54,736 bases of DNA, from contig CAYVQZ010000036.1 in assembly GCA_964453435.1 (NCBI GenBank), positions 1 to 54,736 of the forward strand, in the 5' to 3' direction. Shown here piece by piece: positions 17,445-26,788 of the stretch. This DNA is from CAYVQZ01 sp964453435 (lineage in GTDB: Bacteria > Abyssobacteria > SURF-5). The translations under genes and the position numbers were made by a program. Position 1 is the first letter of the stretch; every line of letters begins with the position of its first letter. The notes below the pieces were generated by a model, which worked only from the letters and a program-made list of their open reading frames with translations, was not told the DNA's origin and did not search any database.

Positions 17445-17911
17445 GACCGAGCAACTCGCCCCTTCAGACCTTTGTGGTCAGCTTTTGCCGGAAAGAAACC
17501 CTTCCGTGTCCCCGAATAGAAAATTTCATGCCAAAGCGCCGGTAAAAATCTCATTGCATGGAGACCTTGCTCCGCATATTTTGGCAGGCTTGTGCAATCG
17601 AAGTTTCGGATACGACCGTCGCGATGCTATAATGGGTTTGCCAGAACAGTTCACAGAGGGGTGTGAATCCGCGCAAGTCCAGCGATTTCAACAGGTTGAA
17701 ATCAATCGGCGGCACGTGCCAAAAAGGCCCCCCTTTTTTGAGAGAAAATGACGCCATGCACGGCTCGTCGGACCGTTGGAGCGGCATTGGCCCGATGCGC
17801 CGAAACCAACGGGGATTTTTCGACTACCTGAACGATGAGCGGTTTTCGGAAAGTCACGGACCGCCGTACAATCTCGTTCGAGAGTCGTCATTTTTGGAGG
17901 AGGTTCGACAG
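17445..17911. other. Intergenic region with an extended -10 promoter
   Basis: Divergent gap between HDOD and DUF362 genes. An extended -10 box TGCTATAAT at 17625-17633 (plus strand) probably starts the DUF362 transcript, giving a leader of about 270 bases. An open frame continues upstream of the DUF362 start but has no ribosome site and low-quality sequence, so I treat it as untranslated. A short AAAAAGG/CCTTTTTT repeat lies at 17721-17739. Confidence 0.4.
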
Positions 17912-19069
17912 ATGAGTAGATCGAAGCGAAACCGCGAGGAGAAGGCGCGCGTGTCCATAACGCGTTGCGGCGGATATGACCCCTCGCGGACCCTTCACGC
18001 GGTGGAGAAAGCGGTGGACGAACTTGGAGGGATTGACCGGTTCGTGAGAAGAAGCGACCGCGTGCTGATCAAACCAAACCTCCTTGTCGGACGAGCGGTG
18101 GAACGACACGTGACCACTCACCCCGATGTCGTCGGTGCGGTCGTTCGGCTTGTGAAAAAAGCCGGCGGCAAACCGTTCATAGGGGACAGCCCAGCAATAG
18201 GAAGCGCGGAGAGGGTTGCGGCAAAATGCGGCATTATGGATGTGGCGAAGAAAGAAAACGTTGGGGTGGTGAATTTCACTCAACCGAAGGAGATTGAAAA
18301 CCCCGCGGACTTCAGATTCAAGAGATTCAAGGTCGATCAGGCTGTTCTCGAGCCTGACGTTGTCATCAATGTGCCCAAACTCAAGACGCACGGCCAGATG
18401 ACCGTAACTCTCGGTGTAAAGAATATGTTCGGTACTGTTCCCGGCGCCCGGAAGTCCCAGTGGCATCTGGCGGCGGGCGCCGACCGCATGCATTTTGCGC
18501 GGATGCTCGTCGACCTGTATCGGACGGTTTCGCCGGCGCTCACCGTTCTGGACGGTATCATCGGCATGCACGGCAACGGCCCGCAGAACGGCGACCCGAA
18601 GGAAATCGGATTGATCGCGGCCTCGGAAGACGCCGTTGCGCTCGACGCGGTCATCAGCGAAATAATCGGCCTCAAAAGAGAGCGCATGCCCACGACTCTG
18701 GCGGCGGAGGAACTGGGGGTCGGCCAGCCACGGCTCCGCTTCATCACGGTTGCCGGAGAGAGCCTCGAGAACTGCAGGACGGACGGTTTCGTATTCCCCG
18801 AGACGAGCAATCTCATGGGAATGTTTCCCGCATTTTTGAGAGACTATTTGCGCGGCTGGCTGACAACACGTCCCGTCCTGGACAGGGGAACATGCCAGAT
18901 GTGCATGGTTTGCGAGAATAACTGCCCGGCGCAGGTTATCGCCCGGCACGACGACACACTCCGGTTCGACCTGAAACGATGCATCCGTTGCTTTTGCTGT
19001 CAGGAGTTGTGTCCCCATGGCGCGATACGCGTGGAAAGCGGTCCCCTGGCCAGATTGCTGCGGCTCTGA
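17912..19069 (+). CDS. DUF362 protein with C-terminal two-cluster ferredoxin domain
   Basis: A 385-residue iron-sulfur protein. Residues about 10-300 are the DUF362 domain (VLIKPNLLVG, VVINVPKLKTHGQMTVTLGVKNMFG, ALDAVISEIIGL). The C-terminus has a bacterial ferredoxin pair: CQMCMVCENNCPAQ and CIRCFCCQELCPHG, each able to hold a [4Fe-4S] cluster. The family's reaction is unsettled; an electron-transfer role is likely. I set the start at 17912 because GGAGGAGG lies ten bases before this ATG, although the frame is open further upstream. A second, different DUF362 protein at 28.6 kb sits beside the aldehyde oxidoreductase. Confidence 0.88.
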   Translation: MSRSKRNREEKARVSITRCGGYDPSRTLHAVEKAVDELGGIDRFVRRSDRVLIKPNLLVGRAVERHVTTHPDVVGAVVRLVKKAGGKPFIGDSPAIGSAERVAAKCGIMDVAKKENVGVVNFTQPKEIENPADFRFKRFKVDQAVLEPDVVINVPKLKTHGQMTVTLGVKNMFGTVPGARKSQWHLAAGADRMHFARMLVDLYRTVSPALTVLDGIIGMHGNGPQNGDPKEIGLIAASEDAVALDAVISEIIGLKRERMPTTLAAEELGVGQPRLRFITVAGESLENCRTDGFVFPETSNLMGMFPAFLRDYLRGWLTTRPVLDRGTCQMCMVCENNCPAQVIARHDDTLRFDLKRCIRCFCCQELCPHGAIRVESGPLARLLRL

Positions 19070-19233
19070 CCTTTTTCTGAAAACGGCGGCCTCACCATGC
19101 TGAATTAGAAATAGCGACAATCTCGGTTACAGCGAAGCTTGCCGATTCCTCTCCCACCCGACGTTGCAGAACACGTTTCTCCGCATCCGAAAGCATCCGT
19201 TACCGAAGACTGGTGAACTTGCGAACTGCTTGT

Positions 19234-19263
19234 TTGCCATTTATTTTTCGGGTGTGCTATTAT
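19234..19263 (+). promoter_or_regulatory. Promoter of the SNF symporter
   Basis: TTGCCA at 19234-19239, 18 bases, TATTAT at 19258-19263, with a TG extension (TGCTATTAT). Confidence 0.6.
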
Positions 19264-19330
19264 TTGCGCGATGTGGCAGAGCGATTGTTCATTCCGGGCG
19301 GTGTGAGGGGTGGAGTGAAGGGAGAAGCAA

Positions 19331-20848
19331 ATGGCGAAGCCTCGAGAGCGCTGGAAAAGTCGTGCGGGATTTCTGATGGCTGCAATCGGGTCGGCGATCG
19401 GGCTCGGAAATGTCTGGCGCTTCAGCTACATGTGTTACGAAAACGGTGGGGGCGCATTTCTCGTCCCTTATTTTATTGCCCTTGCCACGGCGGGCATACC
19501 CCTTCTCATTCTCGAGTACGGAATGGGCCACAAGATGGAGGGGTCGGCGCCGGTCTCTTTCCGAAAGGTCGGCCGCCGGTGGGAATTGCTCGGCTGGTGG
19601 CCCGTCGTCTTCGTGATGTTCGGCATCGAGCTTTATTACTGCGTGATCATCAGTTGGTGCGTAAATTATTTCAGATATTCGTTCAACCTCTCGTGGGGGT
19701 CGGACACAAACGCCTTTTTCTTCGAGAAATTTCTCGGCCTCTCTTCGTCGGCGTGGCCGCCCGGCTCGCCGCAACTGGCCATTGTCGGTGGACTCGCGGT
19801 TGTCTGGATTCTGAACTGGTTTATCTGCCACCGGGGAATCCAGAGCGGTATCGAGCGAGCCTGTTCGATGTTTATCCCCTTCCTCTTCGTTCTGGTTGCA
19901 GTCTTAGTGGTCAGGGGATTAATGCTGCCCGGCGCCGAAATGGGAATCAGATGGTACCTCCGACCCGATTTTTCCGTTTTGCTTCAACCCAAGGTTTGGA
20001 TGGCGGCGTATTCACAAATATTTTTCGACCTCAGCCTCGGATTCGGAATAATGATTGCCTACGCGAGTTATCTTCCCCGCGATTCGGACATTTCGACGAA
20101 CGCCACCATCGCCGGCATTACCAATTGCACGTTTTCCTTCATTGCCGGTTTCGCCGTCTTCTCGACGCTGGGCTATATGGCCCATACCACCGGGAAACCA
20201 TTCGAAGAGGTTGTCAGAAGCGGTATCGGGCTGGCCTTCGTGGCGTATCCCGAGGCGATCACAAACATGCCGGTCATGCAAAACGTTATAGGAATTGTGT
20301 TTTTCCTGTTGCTCATTCTGGCGGGACTCTCCTCTTCGATTTCCATCCTCGAAGCGTTTGCCTCATCCGTCATGGATAAGTACTCGTTCGAACGGCGAAA
20401 GACAATCACGCTGCTATGCGTCATCGGATTCCTCGGAAGCGCGATATTCAGCACGCGTTCCGGTCTCATCTGGCTGGACATAGTGGACCATTTTCTCTCT
20501 CAATACGGCCTCGTTGTGGTGGTGTTGCTGGAGTGTATCGCAATCGGCTGGATTTATGGCTCACGCAGTCTCCGCCTCCATGTGAATCGAACCTCGAAGC
20601 TGCGCGTGGGGCGCGGGTGGGAGTTTTGCGTTAAGATACTCACTCCCCTGATCCTGTCCGTGATCCTGGTCTCCTCGATTTACAGCGACGTCGTAAGTTC
20701 GTATGGAGGTTATGACAGGAAAGCGGTGCTCCTCATCGGAACCGGCTGGCTCGCAATGACTGTGGCCGTTGCGTTCCTGTTCAAGAGGTCTGGATGGGAA
20801 AACCCGGAAACCTTGAAAATACCGGCGGACGATACGATATCGGAATAG
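19331..20848 (+). CDS. Sodium:neurotransmitter symporter family (SNF/LeuT-type) transporter
   Basis: A 505-residue inner-membrane Na+-coupled transporter, normal length for bacterial LeuT relatives. The unwound first helix is diagnostic: GSAIGLGNVWRFSYMCYENG at about 20-39, with GGGAFLVPYF following. About eleven to twelve hydrophobic segments can be counted, including the helix-6 region (FSTLGYMAH) and the helix-8 serines (LAGLSSSISILEA). Likely cargo is an amino acid or a related amine. GGGAGAAGC precedes the ATG. The Yip1-like gene follows 34 bases later and is probably cotranscribed. Confidence 0.92.
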   Translation: MAKPRERWKSRAGFLMAAIGSAIGLGNVWRFSYMCYENGGGAFLVPYFIALATAGIPLLILEYGMGHKMEGSAPVSFRKVGRRWELLGWWPVVFVMFGIELYYCVIISWCVNYFRYSFNLSWGSDTNAFFFEKFLGLSSSAWPPGSPQLAIVGGLAVVWILNWFICHRGIQSGIERACSMFIPFLFVLVAVLVVRGLMLPGAEMGIRWYLRPDFSVLLQPKVWMAAYSQIFFDLSLGFGIMIAYASYLPRDSDISTNATIAGITNCTFSFIAGFAVFSTLGYMAHTTGKPFEEVVRSGIGLAFVAYPEAITNMPVMQNVIGIVFFLLLILAGLSSSISILEAFASSVMDKYSFERRKTITLLCVIGFLGSAIFSTRSGLIWLDIVDHFLSQYGLVVVVLLECIAIGWIYGSRSLRLHVNRTSKLRVGRGWEFCVKILTPLILSVILVSSIYSDVVSSYGGYDRKAVLLIGTGWLAMTVAVAFLFKRSGWENPETLKIPADDTISE

Positions 20849-20882
20849 AACAAAGCTATGCGCTGCGGCTGGAGGTCGCTCC

Positions 20883-22049
20883 ATGAGTGAGAAGGACGCA
20901 CGGGCAAAGAGACAGGCGATCCGTCAGGAAATCAAAGAACGGATGCAAAACGAACTCGACGAGCGCAAGCAGGAGATCAAGAGGCGCATCCGGCGAGAAA
21001 ATATCTCGGTGGCCGACAAACGCGAGAAGTATCGGCGAGAAGTGCGGGAAGAGAAACTCCGCCTGATGCAGCGCGCCAAGGAGGAGTTTAAAGCGCGAAA
21101 ACGGATGCTCAGCGTCGGGGCGGACGAGGAGCATGCCGAGGACCTGTTCGAGGAGCCTCCTCCGATTCCCGACGACCTCGTCCAAGAAACCGCGCGAAAG
21201 GATGAAGAAGCCGAATATTTCCGGCGCACACCTGACGCATCCTCCGGAAAAGCATTCATATATGATGAAGAAGAAGACGAGGAAGAGGCTCTGAGGGAAC
21301 TATCCTCGCCGATCGGCGAAGCGGATGCCATGCCCCCCGACGCCCGGCGCGCAGGTTCACCCCCTGAGGCGGAATACGACGACGAGTACGAAGAAGCATA
21401 CTCGACGCCGAGCATCTTCCACTACATCGTGAATCTGGTCATCCACCCCTTACAGACCTTGGATGAATTCGATGATTACCTGGCGTCGCCTTCGGGGCTG
21501 GTGAAGGTGACACTCTTTTATCTCGCCAGCATCCTGTTGCCGCTGGCGCTGATTGCAATCGCCCCCGAGGGAATCAACCAGTTGCTTCCACGCGGATTGG
21601 TGGGATCCGTGGTCAGGGCCGCCATTGCAAGCCAGCCGGACCCGTTGCCACTCATTGGGCGAACCATCCTGAATCTGGTTCTGTACGCCTTTGTCGTGGC
21701 GATTGTCAATTTTTTCGTAACGGGCGAAGCCAACTTCCTGACGCTTCTTTCATACTTCGGGTTTGTCGAGGGAGTCACGCGCTGCGTAATTTACACGATG
21801 GTCATCGTGATAAGCCTCGCGGCCCTGGTGGCATATGCCGTGCCGCCGCTCATGGTTGCAATCGGCTCCGCCATTCTCCTTCTCTTCCTTGCTTTTCTAA
21901 TCTGGACGTTTGTGCTCAATATCATCGTGCTCATGAGCGCATACGATTATGATTTCTTCACCGCCCTGGCATTGGCGGTTGGCGCCGGCTTTGTGCAAAA
22001 TATCATCCTTTCCGTTCTCTGGCGATACGTCGGCGACCTGGGAATGTAA
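20883..22049 (+). CDS. Yip1-like membrane protein with a charged coiled-coil N-terminus
   Basis: A 388-residue protein in two parts. Residues 1-75 are almost wholly charged and helical (repeated K, R and E, such as RQEIKERMQNELDERKQEIK). An acidic, low-complexity linker (DEEEDEEEALRE, then EYDDEYEEAY) leads to a membrane domain from about 180, with five hydrophobic helices and an IHPLQTLDEF entry typical of the Yip1 domain. Function unknown; bacterial Yip1 proteins are poorly studied. GGAGG lies before the ATG. It follows the SNF symporter closely. Family assignment of the C-terminus is by general resemblance and is moderate. Confidence 0.65.
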   Translation: MSEKDARAKRQAIRQEIKERMQNELDERKQEIKRRIRRENISVADKREKYRREVREEKLRLMQRAKEEFKARKRMLSVGADEEHAEDLFEEPPPIPDDLVQETARKDEEAEYFRRTPDASSGKAFIYDEEEDEEEALRELSSPIGEADAMPPDARRAGSPPEAEYDDEYEEAYSTPSIFHYIVNLVIHPLQTLDEFDDYLASPSGLVKVTLFYLASILLPLALIAIAPEGINQLLPRGLVGSVVRAAIASQPDPLPLIGRTILNLVLYAFVVAIVNFFVTGEANFLTLLSYFGFVEGVTRCVIYTMVIVISLAALVAYAVPPLMVAIGSAILLLFLAFLIWTFVLNIIVLMSAYDYDFFTALALAVGAGFVQNIILSVLWRYVGDLGM

Positions 22050-22185
22050 AACCCCGCCGACATTCATCGGCCTCGGGACTGTTTACAACAAGACTCGAAA
22101 AAAAAGAATGACGAGCGCCCGAATCGAATAGCCGCGCCACCCCGGTCGCTGCGCGCGACAAGTCGAAGAAGAGGAGGACCATATC

Positions 22186-23628
22186 GTGCCGAAATTGAAA
22201 ATCGTCATGGTCGGTGGCGGCAGCTACCAATGGACACCCGTCCTGGGTCGCGACCTGATGCTGCATGAACACCTGCGCGGCAGCGCTTTTGTGCTCTACG
22301 ACATCGATCCCGAGCCGCTGAGACCGTTGGCAAAAACAATGCGAATGATCGCCCGGGCCGCAGGCACGAATTTCAAAATCAAGGCGACGACCGACCCGCA
22401 CGAGGCCTTCACGGGAGCTGATTTCGCGATTCTTTCGATAACCACCGGTGGATATGACGCCATGGAACATGACCTCGCCATCCCCGCGAGATACGGCGTC
22501 TTTCAAACGGTCGGCGATACGGTCGGCCCGGGCGGACTGGCGCGCGCGCTTCGTAACGTCCCCGTAATCGTGGAGATTGGACGGTTCATGGAGAAATACT
22601 GTCCCGACGCCTGGATGCTGAACCTCACAAACCCGATGACCGTGCTGACGAGGACATTTCTGCGCGAGACCTCCGTTAACACGGTCGGCCTGTGTCACGA
22701 GCTGTTCGGAACCATGGAGCTGCTGCTGGAGATATTCGGACTCGAAGACCAGAGCAATCTTGCTCCCGAAGGCCTGATGGGAGTTGAACGCATGCTCGAC
22801 GCCTCCGGTGCCCATCTCTGGGAACGGGAAATGTCCATCGAGGTCGGAGGTATCAATCACTGCATCTGGATGACAAACCTCAATGTTCGCGGGCAGGACG
22901 GCTTTGAGCTTCTGCATCGGTTCCTGCGGAATCCGGAAGAGTTCGTGAACAGGATGCCCCCGCCGCCCGGGAAGAACCGTCGGGAACCCGGCAGCCTTGC
23001 GCTGATGATGCAGAACCATCGGCTGAAGCTGGAACTGTTCAAGATTTACGACTGCCTTCCCGCGGCGGGCGACCGGCACGTGGCCGAGTTCTATCCGTAC
23101 CTCCTCCATGATGAGGAGTACGCAGCGGAACGATTCGGCATCACGCCGTACACGATCGAATGGCAGCGCGACACCCGCACAATGTATAAGAACTGGGTGC
23201 AATGGTGGAACGCCGGCAAAATGCCTCTCAACATGGAGCGCTCCGAAGAGCTGGCGTCCGACGTTGTCGTGGCGCTATCAGGGGGACGTCGACTCAATGC
23301 AATCGTCAACAGGCCGAACCTGCGTCAAATCGCCAATCTTCCCGCGCATGCGGTAGTCGAATCGATGGCCCACGTCGATTCGGCGGGAATCCATCCGCTC
23401 GCACTGGGCGATCTTCCCCGCGCAATCCAAACCTTGCTGGCCACCCACGTGAACAACCAGGAAATGATAGTGGACGCGGCCCTGAACGGCGACAGGCAAA
23501 TGGCGCTTCAGGTTCTGCTGAACGATCCGCTCACCCGCGACCTTGATGAGGCAGGCCGCATGCTCGATGAAATGTTGAAGGCGACAAGGCAATATCTTCC
23601 GCGGTTTTTTGGAAAAGCAAAGAAGTGA
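22186..23628 (+). CDS. Glycoside hydrolase family 4 enzyme
   Basis: A 480-residue NAD+- and metal-dependent glycosidase that cleaves by an oxidation-elimination-addition route. The Rossmann start KIVMVGGGSYQWTP is at the N-terminus. NLTNPMTVLTR near 145, LCHELFG near 170 (metal-binding cysteine) and GGINHCIWM near 222 (metal-binding histidine) are the GH4 signatures. The likely substrates are alpha-glucosides, alpha-galactosides or galacturonides; subfamily is not clear. The start is a GTG with GAGGAGG seven bases upstream. It is not in a sugar-uptake cluster; the nearest sugar-type ABC ATPase is at 47 kb. Confidence 0.88.
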   Translation: MPKLKIVMVGGGSYQWTPVLGRDLMLHEHLRGSAFVLYDIDPEPLRPLAKTMRMIARAAGTNFKIKATTDPHEAFTGADFAILSITTGGYDAMEHDLAIPARYGVFQTVGDTVGPGGLARALRNVPVIVEIGRFMEKYCPDAWMLNLTNPMTVLTRTFLRETSVNTVGLCHELFGTMELLLEIFGLEDQSNLAPEGLMGVERMLDASGAHLWEREMSIEVGGINHCIWMTNLNVRGQDGFELLHRFLRNPEEFVNRMPPPPGKNRREPGSLALMMQNHRLKLELFKIYDCLPAAGDRHVAEFYPYLLHDEEYAAERFGITPYTIEWQRDTRTMYKNWVQWWNAGKMPLNMERSEELASDVVVALSGGRRLNAIVNRPNLRQIANLPAHAVVESMAHVDSAGIHPLALGDLPRAIQTLLATHVNNQEMIVDAALNGDRQMALQVLLNDPLTRDLDEAGRMLDEMLKATRQYLPRFFGKAKK

Positions 23629-23661
23629 AGGTGTCGCCGGCCCGGCCTCCCGCGAAGGGGG

Positions 23662-24819
23662 TTATTCCTGCAAGAGGGCGCGCGCGATGATAAAGCGTTG
23701 GATTTCCGAGGTTCCTTCGACGATTCTTAATGCCCGCACCCCTCGGTATGCGCGCTCGATGGGGGCTTCTTTCATGTAGCCCATGCCGCCATGAACCTGC
23801 ACGGCCACGTCGGCGGCCCGGTTGACCAGTTCCGTGGCGTAGAGCTTGCACATGGCCATTTCTTTCACTGCCATCTCGCCCTGGTCGAGGCGCCACGCCG
23901 TCTGATACACCATGTTTCTCGCGGCGTAAAGTTCCGTCGCAATATCGGCAAGCATCCACTGGATCGCCTGCTTCGTGGCGATCGGTTTTCCGAACTGAAC
24001 TCTCTGCCTGGCATAGTCGACCGAGGCCTTGAGAAGCCTCTCGGTCATTCCGACAGCGCCGGCAGCGATGTTCAAGCGACCGCCGCCCAAAAACGTCATC
24101 GCCGTGACAAAGCCCATTCCCACTTCACCAAGCACGTTCTCGTTCGGCACCCGACAGTCTTCGAAGACGAGTTCGCACTGATTGTCGCCGCCACCCATCG
24201 TCTCCTGAATTTTCCCGATCGAAAATCCGGGCGTGCCTTTGTCAACCAGGAAGCACGTGATCCCGCCGCGGGCACGTTTCTGCTTGTCGGTCACCGCGTA
24301 CACGATTGCATAGTCCGCATACGGACCGTTGGTAATGTAATGCTTCAGCCCGTTGAGCACCCACTCGTCCCCTTCTCTGACGGCGGATGTCTCGATCGCG
24401 GCGGCGTCGGAGCCCGCGTTCGGCTCGGTCAAAGCAAAGCAGCACGTCTTTTCTGCCTTTACGACGGGCACGAGATACTTCTGAATTTGCTCCTGCGTTC
24501 CAGCCAGCAGGATTTTGGAAGGTCCCTCGGGCCCTCCAAAGATGGCCTGGGTCAGAGTGGAAAAATATTTTGCGGATTCTTCGCGAAGGATAACGGTACC
24601 GAGTGTGTTCAAACCACCGCCGCCGTATTCTTCGGGGAGTTCGATAGCCCAGAAGCCGAGCTCATACGAGCGGTTACGAACCTTTTGCAGCAGTTCCTGC
24701 GGAATACCCTTGTCGGGATCGTACCCGGCTTTCTCCTCCATCGGAATGACTTCTTTCTCGATGAATTTGCGCAGACTCTGTCTCAACATTTCTATTTCTT
24801 CGGGGATGGTGAAATCCAT
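23662..24819 (-). CDS. Acyl-CoA dehydrogenase
   Basis: A 385-residue flavoenzyme that introduces the alpha-beta double bond into an acyl-CoA and hands electrons to an ETF. Signatures are CCFALTEPNAGSDAAAIETS near 125-145, YITNGPYADYAIVYA, the QHGGMGYMKEAP-like motif (VHGGMGYM) and the C-terminal IVEGTSEIQR that carries the catalytic-glutamate position. I take the ATG at 24819 as start (GGGAGGAAG seven bases upstream) and not the longer frame, whose first 33 residues look random. No etfAB gene is in the window. Chain-length preference is not readable. Confidence 0.92.
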   Translation of the reverse strand: MDFTIPEEIEMLRQSLRKFIEKEVIPMEEKAGYDPDKGIPQELLQKVRNRSYELGFWAIELPEEYGGGGLNTLGTVILREESAKYFSTLTQAIFGGPEGPSKILLAGTQEQIQKYLVPVVKAEKTCCFALTEPNAGSDAAAIETSAVREGDEWVLNGLKHYITNGPYADYAIVYAVTDKQKRARGGITCFLVDKGTPGFSIGKIQETMGGGDNQCELVFEDCRVPNENVLGEVGMGFVTAMTFLGGGRLNIAAGAVGMTERLLKASVDYARQRVQFGKPIATKQAIQWMLADIATELYAARNMVYQTAWRLDQGEMAVKEMAMCKLYATELVNRAADVAVQVHGGMGYMKEAPIERAYRGVRALRIVEGTSEIQRFIIARALLQE

Positions 24820-24940
24820 GAGTCTTCCTCCCTGCCGGGTTCGGTCTCCCTTTCGACACGAACGTTTCGATGAAAGTTGTTTTCTTAGAACAAGGTGGGA
24901 AAAAGAGACGCGCGGCAATTGGCTGCCGCGCGCCGAAACG

Positions 24941-25297
24941 CTACGTCACGATTACCGAGTGCTGCTTTGAAGACCCCTCAAGCCCTTCGAGGTTGTGCAT
25001 CAACTGGGCGACGGCCTCCTTGAACTCTTGGAGGGCGTCCTCGTCTCCGTCGGCCAGTTCCGCCGCTTGATCAGCCACTGCCTGGCTCGCCTCGAACACC
25101 AGATACGCGGGGTTCATCGCTTTCTTCGTCTTCAGAAAGACTTTCTCTTTGAGGCCTTCGAGTTTCTCGACAACCTCTCCAATCTTTTTTTTCTGGTCCG
25201 CGATTTCCGGGTTGTCGATGGAATCGAGAGCGGACAACGCCTCACGGCATCGCTCTATGCTGTCGAGCACGTATTGTTTCGCTTCAGGTTCACTCAA
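24941..25297 (-). CDS. Small helical protein, unknown function
   Basis: A soluble, acidic, almost entirely helical protein of about 118 residues (EPEAKQYVLDSIERCREAL, EVVEKLEGLKEKVFLK, EASQAVADQAAELADGDED). No signal peptide or known motif. The start is a TTG at 25297, chosen because AGGAGG lies eight bases upstream; an earlier TTG would be only two bases from it. It lies upstream of the acyl-CoA dehydrogenase on the same strand, 121 bases away, so it may share its transcript. Confidence 0.6.
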   Translation of the reverse strand: MSEPEAKQYVLDSIERCREALSALDSIDNPEIADQKKKIGEVVEKLEGLKEKVFLKTKKAMNPAYLVFEASQAVADQAAELADGDEDALQEFKEAVAQLMHNLEGLEGSSKQHSVIVT

Positions 25298-25466
25298 AGT
25301 CAAAACCTCCTTTACTATGCTTGTCTTCGCTTCTGCAGAGCGTCTCCAATTATTTTATCACATTAAACCCGGAAAAGAGAATTTCTGCAATAATTCTATG
25401 ACAGTCGTTTTTGGAGAAGCCCGCTTCAATGACAGATGAAGATGCAGGATTGTTCGCCCTGGCGCT

Positions 25467-26333
25467 TCAGCCGAGGGCGTCCTCCATTGCGGCCCTCAGC
25501 ATTGAATGAAAATCGTCGAACGTGGTGTTTTGATATTTCACAATCGCCTGGGATTCGGCGGTGTCATACCAGTCGAGCCAGCCGGGCCGCTCGTAAAATG
25601 TCTGTGACTCGAAAGATATCTCGAGCGTCTCGCAATAGCGCCCGGCATATTCTTCGCCACGCACCTGCCACGACTTCCCGCCGGCGAGATTGAAAACTTT
25701 GCCAAAAGCGTCCGGGTTGTCGAAGATGTTGACCATCGCGGTTACGAGGTCGTTCAACGCGACAAATTCGACCCGCTGCTCCCTGGTGAACGGCCACGGC
25801 TCCGGCGGGTCCAGGAACGCCGGAACCGCGATGCCCGCTATACGAAGGATGACCCAGGGAATTCCCGCTTTTCGGATGAGGTTTTCGGCGGCTATCTTGC
25901 TCTCGGGATATATGTTGAGCGCCTGTTGCGGGTGGCCGACGCGGATCGGCGGCTGCTCGTTCGAGGTATCGCCGTACGTCGAGACAGACGAGGAGAAGAC
26001 GAGGGGCGGCGACCCCGCTTGCTTGCATGCGTCAATCAGTTCACGCGTGCCGTCAACGTTCACCGCCATCGTCAGCGACCTGTCCCTTTCGCTTGCGGGG
26101 GGAAGAATCGCCGCAAGATGAAACACCATGGAGCAGCCGTCAACCGATTTCCTCAACAGTTCCGCGTCGCGGATGTCTCCCCTGATGATTTCGAAGCCTT
26201 CCTCGTCCTCGAAGGGCGAGAAGTCGGCCGCCTCGATGTCCATGACCCGAACCGTGTGACCCCGCTCTCGCAGGCTGTATGCCGTGTTCGCCCCGAGTCT
26301 GCCGGCTCCGCCGGTTACCAAAATCTTCGCCAC
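25467..26333 (-). CDS. NAD(P)-dependent epimerase/dehydratase (extended SDR)
   Basis: A 288-residue short-chain dehydrogenase of the extended type. The nucleotide-binding motif TGGAGRLG is at residues 7-14, the HLAAI strand near 72, a serine pair VFSSSVSTYG near 112-121 and the catalytic YxxxK in YPESK near 140. Extended SDRs work on nucleotide sugars or on hydroxyacyl/steroid-like substrates; the substrate here is unknown. It follows the MoaD-like gene by 93 bases on the same strand, downstream of the AOR operon. Confidence 0.85.
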   Translation of the reverse strand: MAKILVTGGAGRLGANTAYSLRERGHTVRVMDIEAADFSPFEDEEGFEIIRGDIRDAELLRKSVDGCSMVFHLAAILPPASERDRSLTMAVNVDGTRELIDACKQAGSPPLVFSSSVSTYGDTSNEQPPIRVGHPQQALNIYPESKIAAENLIRKAGIPWVILRIAGIAVPAFLDPPEPWPFTREQRVEFVALNDLVTAMVNIFDNPDAFGKVFNLAGGKSWQVRGEEYAGRYCETLEISFESQTFYERPGWLDWYDTAESQAIVKYQNTTFDDFHSMLRAAMEDALG

Positions 26334-26426
26334 TTGCTCATCCTCTTTCTGCTGTTCTTTCCATGATTATGCGGACAGCCCGAGTGACGCGCCGGGAAAA
26401 CCGTTCAGCGGAGTTCCCACGGACGC

Positions 26427-26711
26427 TCAAAATGAGCCGCCGGAAATGGGAAACAGAATATGGATTTCGTCGTTGGCCGCCAGGGGCGCGTCCTTTTCCT
26501 CGATGTCGCCGTTTGAACCGATGGCGGCGATCGGTTTAACAAATTCCTTTTTTTCGGAATTCCAGCATTTCTCCGGGAACCCCCCGCCGTAGCGGGCATC
26601 GATCTCTCGCAGCAGGTCTTCGTACCGGGCGCCGTCGGGCAACTCGAGTTCTACGGACTCGGCGCCCGTATATCTCGACAGAGTGCCCATAAAGTTGACC
26701 GTAACCTTCAT
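26427..26711 (-). CDS. MoaD/ThiS-family beta-grasp protein
   Basis: A 94-residue ubiquitin-fold protein. In this family the C-terminal Gly-Gly is adenylated and thiolated to carry sulfur for molybdopterin or thiamine synthesis. The fold is recognisable (VTVNFMGTLSRYTGAESVEL, LLREIDARYGGGF, ANDEIHILFPISGG). Unusually the protein does not stop at GG but ends GGSF, so it would need two residues removed before activation, or it serves another role. Its place directly after the AOR gene suggests supply of sulfur to the tungsten-pterin cofactor. A hairpin separates the two genes. Confidence 0.8.
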   Translation of the reverse strand: MKVTVNFMGTLSRYTGAESVELELPDGARYEDLLREIDARYGGGFPEKCWNSEKKEFVKPIAAIGSNGDIEEKDAPLAANDEIHILFPISGGSF

Positions 26712-26726
26712 AAGGTATATCCGACA

Positions 26727-26762
26727 TGCGGGGAAGACTTCAAAACCGAAATCTTCCCCGCA
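26727..26762. promoter_or_regulatory. Intercistronic hairpin between AOR and moaD-like genes
   Basis: Perfect 11-bp stem TGCGGGGAAGA (26727-26737) and TCTTCCCCGCA (26752-26762) with a 14-base loop. There is no T tract on either side, so it more likely stabilises or processes the mRNA than ends it. Confidence 0.55.
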
Positions 26763-26788
26763 ATGTGAACTGGTGAAACCCCGAACGC

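Noticed and set aside
17663..17911. An 83-residue N-terminal extension of the first DUF362 protein
   Set aside because: No ribosome site, unlike any family member, and a strong site precedes the ATG at 17912.
17888..19120. A 410-codon minus-strand frame over the DUF362 gene
   Set aside because: The plus strand has the ferredoxin motifs and the ribosome site; the minus frame has neither.
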